A DNA stretch of 32,846 nt from a virus. This document shows, one piece after another, positions 1-7,741 of this stretch. The notes below the pieces were generated by a model. The model made no database searches and was not told the DNA's origin. It saw nothing but the letters and a program-made list of their open reading frames with translations. Where the stretch lies: positions 1-32,846 of IMG/VR virus record IMGVR_UViG_3300020171_000090; one strand, given 5' to 3'. The first letter of the stretch is position 1, and every line of letters starts with the position of its first letter. Made by a program: the position numbers and the translations under genes.

Positions 1-3
1 ATG

Positions 4-12
4 TGCTATACT
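4..12 (+). promoter_or_regulatory. extended -10 promoter element, leader of the early plus-strand genes
   Basis: TG-C-TATACT is an extended -10 motif (TG at 4-5, hexamer at 7-12). A -35 box would fall outside the window. Transcription would begin near A19 and run through the hairpin at 80-131. The same hexamer, TATACT, is used at 7730-7735 before another terminator-containing leader. AT-rich sequence makes chance matches likely, so this is tentative. Confidence 0.35.
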
Positions 13-18
13 GGTGTT

Positions 19-137
19 ATAAATAGTAATATATTTATATGAACAAATCATTATCACATTTTAAATTGTTGACAGCGAAGGTGTATCAATCGTTGGCTTA
101 TGTGATAATGAGCCAGTTCAGTTGATACGCCTTTTTT
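19..137 (+). ncRNA. structured leader with alternative pairing, upstream of the replication-initiator gene
   Basis: About 119 nt lie between the possible start point and a T-tract. CATTATCACAT (49-59) is the perfect complement of ATGTGATAATG (100-110), an 11-bp match. The second copy sits inside the terminator hairpin described separately, where it also forms the inner stem GGCTTAT/ATGAGCC. The RNA can therefore fold as a nested hairpin or as an interlocked (H-type) pseudoknot, the layout expected of an attenuator, antitermination site or regulatory RNA. I do not recognise a known riboswitch class. The pairing is seen directly; the function is inferred. Confidence 0.45.
80..137 (+). terminator. 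intrinsic terminator-like hairpin just before the initiator gene
   Basis: GGTGTATCAA (80-89) pairs with TTGATACGCC (122-131) over 10 bp with one G-T wobble, enclosing an inner 8-bp stem (94-101 with 108-115). Six T follow at 132-137. The next start codon is at 157, only 20 nt past the T-tract, so a terminator here either ends transcription from outside the window or controls read-through into the gene. Confidence 0.65.
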
Positions 138-156
138 GTTAGTAATTTTTAAATTT

Positions 157-807
157 ATGGCTCAAAAAAGAATGTTTGACAGGTCTATTATTGAAACTAC
201 TAAGTTTCTTGATATATCGTTGACAGCAAAAGCAATATATTTTCTTTTAGGAATGGAAGCCGATGATGAAGGTTTTGTTTCCGCAAAAAGAGTATTAAGA
301 TTATACGGAGGAGAAGTTGGTGATTTGAAAAATCTCATTGATGTCGGGCTGGTAATACCATTCGAAAGCGGAGTAGTTGTTATAACAGATTGGAACAAAA
401 ATAACTGGCTAGACAATCGTAGAATAAAAAATACTGAATATCAAGAAGAAAAATCAAAACTATGCTTAGATAATGGAAAATATGTCTTGCTTAGCAACCG
501 CTTAGCAACCGCTCAGCCAGAGGAGTATAGTATAGAACAGAATAGTATAGAACAGAATAGAAGAGAGAAGAATAAAAGTCGCTTTATCATTCCCTCTCTT
601 TCAGAAGTTTCTAATTATTGTTTAGAAAGAAATAATTCAGTTAATCCTCAAAGTTTTATTGACTTCTATGAAAGTAAAGGTTGGGTTATTGGAAAAAACA
701 AAATGAAAAATTGGCAGGCGGCGGTTAGAACTTGGGAAAGTAGAGATAACAATAAAACAAAATTAGTTGATTTATCAAGCGATAATCCGCATTGGAAATC
801 AAAATAA
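157..807 (+). CDS. phage replication initiator / replisome organizer-like protein
   Basis: A 216-residue protein. The N-terminal part resembles the winged-helix domain of phage replication proteins: an opening of the type MAQKRMFDRSIIETTKFLD, followed by a helix-rich segment rich in G-D/E-x-G-x-V and ending in a TDWxxNNW strand. The C-terminal end (GWVIGKNKMKNWQAAVRTWE) is the signature tail seen in DnaD/replisome-organizer-like phage proteins. Between them lies a polar linker whose DNA carries two sets of tandem repeats. I start it at ATG 157 because the TTG at 136 would add only seven residues with no ribosome-binding support. No clear Shine-Dalgarno precedes it. It heads the plus-strand cluster. 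The family assignment is by sequence feel, without a search. Confidence 0.6.
   Translation: MAQKRMFDRSIIETTKFLDISLTAKAIYFLLGMEADDEGFVSAKRVLRLYGGEVGDLKNLIDVGLVIPFESGVVVITDWNKNNWLDNRRIKNTEYQEEKSKLCLDNGKYVLLSNRLATAQPEEYSIEQNSIEQNRREKNKSRFIIPSLSEVSNYCLERNNSVNPQSFIDFYESKGWVIGKNKMKNWQAAVRTWESRDNNKTKLVDLSSDNPHWKSK
489..558 (+). repeat. iteron-like tandem repeats, candidate replication origin inside the initiator gene
   Basis: GCTTAGCAACC occurs twice in tandem (489-499, 500-510), followed by a partial third copy, GCTCAGCC (511-518). Then AGTATAGAACAGAAT occurs twice in tandem (529-543, 544-558). Both fall in the linker between the two domains of the initiator-like protein and encode short repeats such as SIEQN. 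Phage lambda and several other phages have origin iterons inside the initiator gene, so an origin is a reasonable inference. A simple low-complexity protein linker is the alternative. Confidence 0.4.
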
Positions 808-824
808 TAAACTAACATAAACTT

Positions 825-1370
825 ATGAAAAGTCTTTATTACAAAGGAGCGTTTAAAACAAAAATAGACGAAAAGGAAGAAGGTAGGATTTTAGACAGTT
901 CAGGACAATTTACTTTTAGAGGTGAAATGTTAAAGAAGTCTTTATGTGAAATTTTCAATGAAGAAAAAGGGGAAGAAGAAAAGATGATTATGCACGACGG
1001 GAAACTTATGCCTCGCTCGGAGTATATGAAATTATGGAATAAAGAACAGGGAGATTTAGCAAATCAAACTCCGTCCGAAAAAGCGTTTAGAAATTATAAA
1101 TGTAAATTCTGTTGGTATTATTTGCTTCAATACGGGTATTCCAGATTTTTAGGAACGGAAGACTGGAAACACGAAAGTCCGCACGACACTTTCAAAAGAT
1201 TTGATGATTTAATTTGGAAAGAAGAACCTGAAATAATGAGCCGATTAACCGAAGAAATGGAAAAGTATTTTACTGATAATCCAAAAGAGGCGTGGGTTGA
1301 TAAGCAATTCTTTTTGAAATTTCTGCCAAAGACTTCCTTTGATCCGATTATCCAAAGTATGCCAGTTTAA
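825..1370 (+). CDS. hypothetical protein, early region
   Basis: A 181-residue, charged, soluble protein that I do not recognise. It contains one CxxC-like pair (KCKFC, about residue 94), an aromatic stretch (WYYLLQYGYSRF) and many acidic residues in the second half. No membrane segment or signal peptide is apparent. It lies 17 nt after the initiator-like gene on the same strand, behind an A/T-rich leader (actaacataaactt) and without a Shine-Dalgarno sequence. Its position suggests an early function, perhaps linked to replication, but nothing in the sequence shows what it does. Confidence 0.75.
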   Translation: MKSLYYKGAFKTKIDEKEEGRILDSSGQFTFRGEMLKKSLCEIFNEEKGEEEKMIMHDGKLMPRSEYMKLWNKEQGDLANQTPSEKAFRNYKCKFCWYYLLQYGYSRFLGTEDWKHESPHDTFKRFDDLIWKEEPEIMSRLTEEMEKYFTDNPKEAWVDKQFFLKFLPKTSFDPIIQSMPV

Positions 1371-1585
1371 TCAATTTAATTTAAAGAAATGGGACAACAA
1401 TTAAATCTTAAATTTTATACCTGTATATTTGATAATTTTGAAATTCCTGAAAATGATGATTGGATTTTTGAAATGAAAAGAGAACAAGATAAAAAGTTTA
1501 GAGAAGATATAAAATGGATTTCTGATTTAATTGATAAATATTCTAACGAATAAATCATTAGCGTAAATAATCAATTTAATTTAAA
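1368..1585 (+). repeat. duplicated gene leader (18-nt direct repeat, 200 bp apart)
   Basis: TAATCAATTTAATTTAAA occurs at 1368-1385 and again at 1568-1585, in each case ending 3 nt before an ATG (1389 and 1589). The other plus-strand genes have related leaders: actaacataaactt before 825 and actaatataagatt before 1809. The repeats may be A/T-rich translation-initiation leaders that replace a Shine-Dalgarno sequence, or the trace of a duplicated gene cassette. Confidence 0.6.
1389..1553 (+). CDS. small hypothetical protein (54 aa)
   Basis: ATG at 1389 to TAA at 1551-1553 gives 54 residues, beginning MGQQLNLKFYTCIFDNFEIP and followed by a charged helical second half rich in D, E and K. It is too short for most automatic calls. 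It sits between two supported genes on the same strand, fills the gap well, and has the same 18-nt leader before its start as the next gene. That supports it being translated. I see no recognisable domain. Confidence 0.55.
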   Translation: MGQQLNLKFYTCIFDNFEIPENDDWIFEMKREQDKKFREDIKWISDLIDKYSNE

Positions 1586-1588
1586 ACG

Positions 1589-1774
1589 ATGAAAGCAGGA
1601 AAATATATAAATAAATTTCAATGCTCAATCTGCGGAAGCAGGAACACCGAACATACAGGAGATAATAAAAGGTTTGTTCGTTTTTGCCTTGATTGCGGAG
1701 GAATAGAAATTAAAGGAGCAACAATTAAAGGTGAAACTGTCAAGCAATTTAAAAAAAGGGCGATTATGAGTTAA
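1589..1774 (+). CDS. small zinc-ribbon protein
   Basis: A 61-residue protein with two CxxC knuckles: C12-x2-C15 and C33-x2-C36, separated by 17 residues, a typical zinc-ribbon spacing. The C-terminal half is basic (KGETVKQFKKRAIM), which would suit nucleic-acid binding. Such ribbons are common in phage early regions as small transcription or DNA-binding accessory proteins, but the exact role cannot be read from the sequence. It is preceded by the second copy of the duplicated leader. Confidence 0.7.
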   Translation: MKAGKYINKFQCSICGSRNTEHTGDNKRFVRFCLDCGGIEIKGATIKGETVKQFKKRAIMS

Positions 1775-1808
1775 AGACACTCGGAATTTAAATAACTAAT
1801 ATAAGATT

Positions 1809-1961
1809 ATGATAGAGATATTGCTTGTTTTGATTTTACTTGCTATTACTCACACTTTTACATTAGCGTTTTACGCTTTTGTTATCTTTTGTGTGATTGT
1901 TTGGATTATCAAAATACTATGCTGGATAGTTAATTTTATTTTTGATTTAATACCCGATTAG
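1809..1961 (+). CDS. small membrane protein (50 aa)
   Basis: ATG 1809 to TAG 1959-1961 gives 50 residues that are almost wholly hydrophobic: an N-terminal stretch MIEILLVLILLAITHTFTLA and a second stretch rich in F, V, I and W, ending in a short acidic tail. One long or two short membrane helices are likely. The leader before it resembles that of the gene at 825. The last 26 nt overlap, on the opposite strand, the 3' end of the large minus-strand gene ending at 1936. Small phage membrane proteins of this kind include holins and superinfection-exclusion proteins, but there is no direct evidence for either. Confidence 0.5.
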   Translation: MIEILLVLILLAITHTFTLAFYAFVIFCVIVWIIKILCWIVNFIFDLIPD

Positions 1962-4900
1962 CTTCCTTCCAGATGTCTGTTAGTTGGGATTTGGTTTTAA
2001 GTTGAGATATATTGTTTAGTTGATTTTTTGCTTCTGCATAATTTTGATTTTCAAGATTTTTTATGAATTTATTAACAGCTATTTCATCAAAAGTTCTATC
2101 TTTTATATTTTGACCTTTGGAGTTTTTATACATTATATCTAATATAGATTTCTTATTTACTTCAATCTTCGGAGTAACTTTTTCAACTCCTTTCCCAATG
2201 TCCTTTGCTATAATTTTAACTTTTTTAGGGTCAAAAATAAGTGTGTCAATATATTCTGATGGAGAATATTTCATTTTCTCGGCTACATTCTCACCTACTT
2301 CAGGCAATCTTTCTACTTTTATTCCTCCATATCCTTGCTTTTTTAGTTCTTTTATTCCTGTTTCAAAATCGTCAAATTTATCAAAAAATAATTCTTGAGC
2401 ATCTTTATTTTTGAATACCTTAAATTTAACATCAGGAGATATTTTAGTAACATAAACAGCCCCATCTTTAGCACCTGCATATTCTGCCCAAAACCTTGCA
2501 TTATATGGTGTATTTGTTAATGAAACTCCAACACCATCACCAAGCCCCCCAGCTCCTTCGCCAAATCCACTCTCTAAATTAGTAATATTTTTATTAGGAC
2601 TTCCGTGATAATACAAATCTTCATTCTTCCCAAAAACATCATCAAACTTTTCTACATTTTTATAAACAGGTGTTCCTTGTGCCTTCACAAACTCCTCCGC
2701 AGTCTTATATTTCTTTGCTTTTTGAATAAGAGAGGGCTTAACGAGTGGTTTAGATACTTTTTTAATAGGCAATATAGATTTTCTAATAACAGTTTCAAAT
2801 TGTCCCTCATAACCAAGAGGAGATTTTATAACTTCATATCCTTTGGTAATTTTATCAACCGCTTTTCTGATAATATCATCAGAACTTTTACTTGCCATTA
2901 AACGCAAATCTTCATAAACTCCCATTCCGGTTTTTTCTAACGGTGTTTTAGTTATCTTACTGACTTCGTTTAAAAATTTATCATCAGCTCCTTTTTTCGT
3001 CAGATCTAATGTTTTTAGTCCTTCTGGCGTTTGAAATTCTTTTATAAATTTTCCAGGATAACCTCCTTTTGTATTTGTGGCATAAATTCCTTCTCCAAAA
3101 TAATTTTTAACTGATGGTTTTCCGGCTTTTAAAACATTGCCAATTTTTACATCAGTATGATGAAATAACTTCTTTGCTTCCTGAATAAGAGAGGGTTTAG
3201 AAACTGGTTTGATATTTCCTGTTGCTGTTTTAGGGACAACTCCCTGCTTAAAAGACTTTATAGGCAAGACATTTTTAACTTGTTCCGCCGAACCTCCCCA
3301 ATTTTTAATAGCTGAAGAAATAGCGGGGTTATTCCGTAAATTAGTTGGCAACGCTTTTTTAACTATAGTCATCATTTCTTGAATTGAATTTGCTTTTGCA
3401 AAATCAAGTTTAGAGACAATTGCTCCTGCTTCTGGAGAAGTTCTTTCCACTTGCATTTTTAGATTATGTTTAAAAACTTCAGCAACTTTCTTTTTCATTT
3501 CGGGGTCTTTGATAATATCTTTAACAGACATACCCATTGGCATTTTTCTTAATGCCTTTTTTTCTGATTCAGTCAAAAGTTTATTAGTTCCTCCGAAGAT
3601 TCTTTGAGAAATTACATTTTTTTGTTCCAAAGATTTTTCCAAAGATTTCAATAGTTTTAAGTTTTTGTTTAATTTCAATTCTAAATCAATAGCATTCATA
3701 GTCTTATAGCCAGCTCCACGAGGAATACCAGCAGCCCTGATAAATCCACTTATAGAACCTCCTGTTAATGTGTCAATAGTGTTGAATATTTTTCTACCAG
3801 TAGCTGCACCGATTCCTCTTGGCTCAACTTTCTGTTTTAATTCATTTGCTTTTTTAGCAACATCTTCTGATAATTTTCTAACTCTTATCAAATTAGTCAT
3901 TTCTCTATCTATTGCTTCAAATTCTTTTCCTCCATATAATTTTCGAGCGACTTCTTTTACTCCTTTTCTTGTATTTTCGAAAGATTGAGCATTTACACTT
4001 GTCAATGCTTCTCCAGTTCTTTTACTGAAGGCCTTATTCCCAAATTCTTCTCCGTATGCTTTTGCTAAATCATTAAGATTATTAAGATTGAGTCCTTGAG
4101 TTTGTGCCTTGTTTCTTATTTGAGCCACTTTTTCAACCATAACAGGATCATTCGTTTTTTTATAAAGTTCATCTAATTGATTGAGAGCGTCATCAACATA
4201 ATTATGAGCAACTGTTTTACCACCGACCTTAACACTTGTTTGCAAATTATTCAATGGTATTGGATTTGGTTTTTTTGACAACAAATCATCAAGAGAACCT
4301 GCTAACATTCCTATCCTTTCGTCCGCTTTTTGAGCTAACTGGTTATAATTTTTAACTCCAGAAACGTCCAACTTTGAAAATGCTTTTTTCCCTTTAACAA
4401 TATCATCAGCACTTCCCTGCAGAATTTCTCCAACAACACCATTTATATCTTTTGCCGGTCTTATTAGTTTTTTCGCCACCTTAAGTCCAGTTCCCACTGC
4501 AGGAATTGCCGCTCCAATTAAAGCAGATGTTTTTGCTTCTTCTCCTACTTCTCCAGTTTGAACTGCTGTTATTCCTCCAAAGGTTGCCGCTTCTGTTGCC
4601 ATTCTAGCTAAAAGACCTCTACCTTTTCCAAATTTAGATATAGCTCCACTAGGAACTATAAATTCTCCTAATTGCTCAGCTCCAAAGCCAATAGCTTCGG
4701 CTGTCCCTTTTCTTTCAAGCATTCCAGTTTTATCAGCAATTTCTCTAACAGTTTTAAACTGTTCGGGAGATTTCTGTCCTGTTATTTTTTCAGCTAATGC
4801 TCTTCCCGCTTGTTGAGGAAGGCTTGCCATTCCTAACATAGAAGAAGCAACGCCTTTTTTTGCTCCTTGCGCAATGCCACCAAGAAAATCCGTAGCTCCT

Positions 4901-5199
4901 CCAGCAATACTTCCCAATATTCCAGAACTTCTATCAATAGTTACTTTTGGTTTTTCTGGTTGTTCAGTCTTAACAGGCACACTGGCAACTGTTGGCATTT
5001 TCCCGCTATATCCTTGCGACATAAAATTAACCAAATCCCTGTCGTTTTGAATTTTATCAACGGAATATCTTTGCCTTGATTTCTCTATTTTTGACGCAAA
5101 TTCAGGACTATTTTTAGATAATCCATTCAGAATATCGGTATCCGTATATCCTTGTTTTCTTTTCTCATCTACCCTTTGCCAAAAATTCGTTAAATCCAT
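1936..5199 (-). CDS. large internal virion/ejection protein with two ADP-ribosyltransferase-like modules
   Basis: A 1087-residue protein. Residues about 90-145 and 185-235 are glycine/alanine-rich and amphipathic, like membrane-active parts of ejected phage proteins. The middle is long and helical. Near 678 a module starts LFHHTD and has FGEGIYATN (about 701-709). Near 864 a second module starts YHGSPNKN and has GVGVSLTNTPYNARFWA. Both resemble the H-Y-(E) fold of ADP-ribosyltransferases as found in phage polyvalent proteins. Each is preceded by a near-identical linker, KPSLIQEAKK (668-677) and KPSLIQKAKK (821-830). It is the last gene of the structural operon, 4 nt after the CHAP protein gene. 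I infer delivery into the host with the DNA. Whether the modules are catalytic is unproven. Confidence 0.7.
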   Translation of the reverse strand: MDLTNFWQRVDEKRKQGYTDTDILNGLSKNSPEFASKIEKSRQRYSVDKIQNDRDLVNFMSQGYSGKMPTVASVPVKTEQPEKPKVTIDRSSGILGSIAGGATDFLGGIAQGAKKGVASSMLGMASLPQQAGRALAEKITGQKSPEQFKTVREIADKTGMLERKGTAEAIGFGAEQLGEFIVPSGAISKFGKGRGLLARMATEAATFGGITAVQTGEVGEEAKTSALIGAAIPAVGTGLKVAKKLIRPAKDINGVVGEILQGSADDIVKGKKAFSKLDVSGVKNYNQLAQKADERIGMLAGSLDDLLSKKPNPIPLNNLQTSVKVGGKTVAHNYVDDALNQLDELYKKTNDPVMVEKVAQIRNKAQTQGLNLNNLNDLAKAYGEEFGNKAFSKRTGEALTSVNAQSFENTRKGVKEVARKLYGGKEFEAIDREMTNLIRVRKLSEDVAKKANELKQKVEPRGIGAATGRKIFNTIDTLTGGSISGFIRAAGIPRGAGYKTMNAIDLELKLNKNLKLLKSLEKSLEQKNVISQRIFGGTNKLLTESEKKALRKMPMGMSVKDIIKDPEMKKKVAEVFKHNLKMQVERTSPEAGAIVSKLDFAKANSIQEMMTIVKKALPTNLRNNPAISSAIKNWGGSAEQVKNVLPIKSFKQGVVPKTATGNIKPVSKPSLIQEAKKLFHHTDVKIGNVLKAGKPSVKNYFGEGIYATNTKGGYPGKFIKEFQTPEGLKTLDLTKKGADDKFLNEVSKITKTPLEKTGMGVYEDLRLMASKSSDDIIRKAVDKITKGYEVIKSPLGYEGQFETVIRKSILPIKKVSKPLVKPSLIQKAKKYKTAEEFVKAQGTPVYKNVEKFDDVFGKNEDLYYHGSPNKNITNLESGFGEGAGGLGDGVGVSLTNTPYNARFWAEYAGAKDGAVYVTKISPDVKFKVFKNKDAQELFFDKFDDFETGIKELKKQGYGGIKVERLPEVGENVAEKMKYSPSEYIDTLIFDPKKVKIIAKDIGKGVEKVTPKIEVNKKSILDIMYKNSKGQNIKDRTFDEIAVNKFIKNLENQNYAEAKNQLNNISQLKTKSQLTDIWKEANRVLNQK
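2711..3210 (-). repeat. imperfect direct DNA repeat flanking the first ART-like module
   Basis: The segments 2711-2753 and 3170-3210 are closely similar, sharing the plus-strand core gaataagagaggg and flanking sequence. They encode the KPSLIQxAKK linkers before each ADP-ribosyltransferase-like module. This suggests the modules were joined by a duplication or recombination at the linker. Confidence 0.6.
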
Positions 5200-5203
5200 A
5201 ATT

Positions 5204-6817
5204 TTAAGCTAATTTATTTATGTAAGAGAACCCCGTCATTTTACTCACTGGGATTGTGTGAATTTTTATCTTTTCATCTAAAGACCAGTTAGAATCTTTG
5301 ACTGTCGCCACTCCGTCTTTGATAGACATTATAAACCCAGTATGTCCAGTGTTATTGTATGGCATTACAAATACCATTCCAGCCTGCGGAGTTTTGATTG
5401 ACTTATCCATCTTGGACATTTTAGAGGTATAACTATCTCCAACGCCTAAATTTGTTATTTTGTTCACGAACCTCCCGCATTGCCCTCCTTTTTCTCCGAC
5501 TGCCGTTCCTGCTATTGCGGCTTTATTCGTGTCGCCGCCAACGGAGTTAAAATCCCATAAATCCGTTGTTCCTCCTGTCGTTCCTCCCGAACTGCTCATT
5601 GCCTCTTTCCACCTGCTAATACTATCCTTAACCCGATTAAGATTTTTAATAAAATTATCCTTGCTTTGTCCAGTATCAAGTCCCGCTAATGCTGCTTCCA
5701 ACAATGCTAATTCTCTCTCAGACACTTGACCTAAAGCACCGCCGGTTTTAGACGCTTCTCTCATCGCTGTCAATTCCCCAAAGGCTATGTTTGCCTTTAA
5801 GGTATTCAAATCGTTTTCAAAGTTTCTAGCGTCTGTTGATGGTAATTTAGATAATAACGAACCAGCCCCGACTGTCCATCCGCTTACTCTTCCCATTAAA
5901 TCATCAACACTTTGTAAATTTCTGATCATACGCTCTTCTTGATAAGGAGATATTTCTCCCCCAGTTGTTTTTCCTAACCAGTCTTGATAAGTCCCAGGAG
6001 AACCTGCTAAAAGCCATTCTTGATAAGAAGCTGGCAATTTATCCGCGGTGGTTTCTTTTTGTTGAACTTCCATTTCTTTAATCGTTACGGCTTTTCTGGT
6101 TAAATATCCTTTTGGATAACCAGCTTCTTTTTCCAATTCCGCCAATGCTTTTTCATCCACTCCGGTAAATGCTTGCGAGCCATAAGTTGTAATAGCGTCT
6201 TGTATCATAGTTCTTGTGTTCTCTTGTTGTTTGACTTTCGAGTCTTCCATAGATTGCGCGTATTGCTTGGTGGCGGTAAGTATGTTTCCGAAACTATTCA
6301 TCTGTTCTTGGAATGTCTGTTGTCTGGCCTCCGCTCCCGCGATTGAAGGTTGTATAGCTTCCGCTTGTCCGCTTCGCATCGCTTCTTGCTGTGAAGGAGA
6401 AAAGCCGGCAGGACTTTCAGCTGAGATTTTTTGAGCTTGTTGCGTGCTTAAATCCAATTGCCTCTGTTGCAGAGGAGCAGTTCCCATACCTTGATATTCT
6501 TTGAGCATATCCATTAAAGCAGAATTGAATATTTGATAAGAGTTTTTCTTGGGAGCTTGGCTCAACGGACTTTCAGTTAAGGTTCTCGGTGCTTCTGTCT
6601 CTGTTGTAGTGAGCTGTTGAGGAGCTAATTGAGTATCTGGATATTCTTGTTGTCCGTGCCTATTCCACCAAGTATTTATATCCCATTGCTTATTGGCGCT
6701 TAAACCTCCCCCGACATCAGAGCCAAAGGTTCTATCTTCTCCCATCCAGTTTGGGAACTCCCTTTGCAAATCTGGACGAGATTTGTAAATGTCATAAAGA
6801 CTTCTTGTTGTAGCCAT
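5204..6817 (-). CDS. virion-associated ejection protein with C-terminal CHAP peptidoglycan hydrolase
   Basis: A 537-residue protein. The first ~300 residues are polar, glutamine-rich and mostly helical; the C-terminal ~100 residues form a CHAP amidase/endopeptidase domain. The catalytic cysteine is C447 in GGQCGRFVN, the histidine is H492 in NTGHTGFIM, and N510 in KDSNW sits where the third active-site residue is expected. In short-tailed phages such domains are carried by internal or tail proteins and open the cell wall locally during DNA entry. The gene lies between two other helical structural genes with 4-nt gaps, which suits that role better than a free endolysin. No signal peptide. The domain call is firm; virion location is inferred. 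Confidence 0.8.
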   Translation of the reverse strand: MATTRSLYDIYKSRPDLQREFPNWMGEDRTFGSDVGGGLSANKQWDINTWWNRHGQQEYPDTQLAPQQLTTTETEAPRTLTESPLSQAPKKNSYQIFNSALMDMLKEYQGMGTAPLQQRQLDLSTQQAQKISAESPAGFSPSQQEAMRSGQAEAIQPSIAGAEARQQTFQEQMNSFGNILTATKQYAQSMEDSKVKQQENTRTMIQDAITTYGSQAFTGVDEKALAELEKEAGYPKGYLTRKAVTIKEMEVQQKETTADKLPASYQEWLLAGSPGTYQDWLGKTTGGEISPYQEERMIRNLQSVDDLMGRVSGWTVGAGSLLSKLPSTDARNFENDLNTLKANIAFGELTAMREASKTGGALGQVSERELALLEAALAGLDTGQSKDNFIKNLNRVKDSISRWKEAMSSSGGTTGGTTDLWDFNSVGGDTNKAAIAGTAVGEKGGQCGRFVNKITNLGVGDSYTSKMSKMDKSIKTPQAGMVFVMPYNNTGHTGFIMSIKDGVATVKDSNWSLDEKIKIHTIPVSKMTGFSYINKLA

Positions 6818-6821
6818 AAAT

Positions 6822-7691
6822 TTATAAAGTTAATTTTCTTAATCTATTTTCTTCCGTTGTTCTCCAAGCCCCTTCTAATTGAGATTGTCTTTGCTGCTCT
6901 GCTGTTTTTTGTTCGTATTGCTTGCTTCCCACCAACCCCTGATAAACGCTATCGGATATATTATAAAAAGGTTTAGTGTCAAGACTTCTGCCAAACTTGC
7001 TAACTCCCGCCTGCACTTTTGGAGCGGCGCCATAAGAGTAAGCTGGCAGAGTTTCTCCGCCCCATTCACCTGCGAATTGTCTGGCTTGACTTCCCATTTG
7101 ATACTCCGCTAGTTTTCTGTTTTGGTTGATGGTTTCTTGGGTGGATTGAGCAAGTTCTTGTTCGCTTAATTGCCTGCCCCCCGATAAAGCCATTCCGCTC
7201 TCGGCGGCGCTAGTTCCTATGCCTCTTAATTCCCTTCCATATCCTCTTTCAAGTTGGGCTTCTTGCTGGGTTATTTCATCGGAAGTATAACCAGCAGTTC
7301 TTAAAAGTCCTTCTCTGGCGAGTTTCATTTGAGTGTCATAATAAGGACTGATTTCTTTTTGAGCCCGCGCGAGAAATTCAGCAGTCTGTTCTTCTGAAAT
7401 ATCAACTTGCGGATTAATGGTTTTTCCTTGTTGGATAAGTTTGTCTAAATATGATTGAGTTTGTTCTAAAAGCTGATTAAGAGCGTCGTTTCCAGTATCA
7501 ACTTTTGGAGCAACTGATGCGGGTGGAGTGGGAGTGGTCGGTGCTGACGAAGCAGGCGGTGTCAACACTGGCAATCCTTGCACTGTTCCAGCATAAGAAC
7601 CGCTCAAAACAGGAGCTGCTTGTTCTGGTGTTAAAACGCTTCCGATTTGAGCGTCATATACCTGTCCGTTTTTATTGTAATATCGTGCCAT
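6822..7691 (-). CDS. putative internal virion protein
   Basis: A 289-residue protein beginning MARYYNKNGQVYDA. A proline/threonine/alanine-rich stretch (about residues 47-65) is followed by a long helical region with many glutamines (about 70-210) and a polar tail. No catalytic motif is recognised. It is directly upstream of the CHAP-bearing protein and of the 1087-residue protein, and it resembles them in being glutamine-rich and helical, so I infer the first of three ejection/internal core proteins. It is the first minus-strand gene after the plus-strand HNH cassette. No Shine-Dalgarno; the leader is A/T-rich. Confidence 0.6.
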   Translation of the reverse strand: MARYYNKNGQVYDAQIGSVLTPEQAAPVLSGSYAGTVQGLPVLTPPASSAPTTPTPPASVAPKVDTGNDALNQLLEQTQSYLDKLIQQGKTINPQVDISEEQTAEFLARAQKEISPYYDTQMKLAREGLLRTAGYTSDEITQQEAQLERGYGRELRGIGTSAAESGMALSGGRQLSEQELAQSTQETINQNRKLAEYQMGSQARQFAGEWGGETLPAYSYGAAPKVQAGVSKFGRSLDTKPFYNISDSVYQGLVGSKQYEQKTAEQQRQSQLEGAWRTTEENRLRKLTL

Positions 7692-7707
7692 AGTTTTAAA
7701 TTAGCTA

Positions 7708-7735
7708 TTTACAAATTATTTAAATGTGTTATACT
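7708..7735 (+). promoter_or_regulatory. sigma70-type promoter of the free-standing HNH cassette
   Basis: TTTACA (7708-7713), a 16-nt spacer, then TATACT (7730-7735). Predicted start is near 7742, right at the 5' edge of the pairing segments. It is placed correctly to drive the isolated plus-strand gene at 7835 in a region otherwise transcribed leftwards. Confidence 0.6.
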
Positions 7736-7741
7736 TATTTT

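Noticed and set aside
68-110. TTGACA at 69-74 as the -35 box of a promoter for the initiator gene
   Set aside because: The nearest -10-like hexamer (GATAAT, 104-109) is about 29 nt away, too far; the TTGACA lies at the base of the terminator region.
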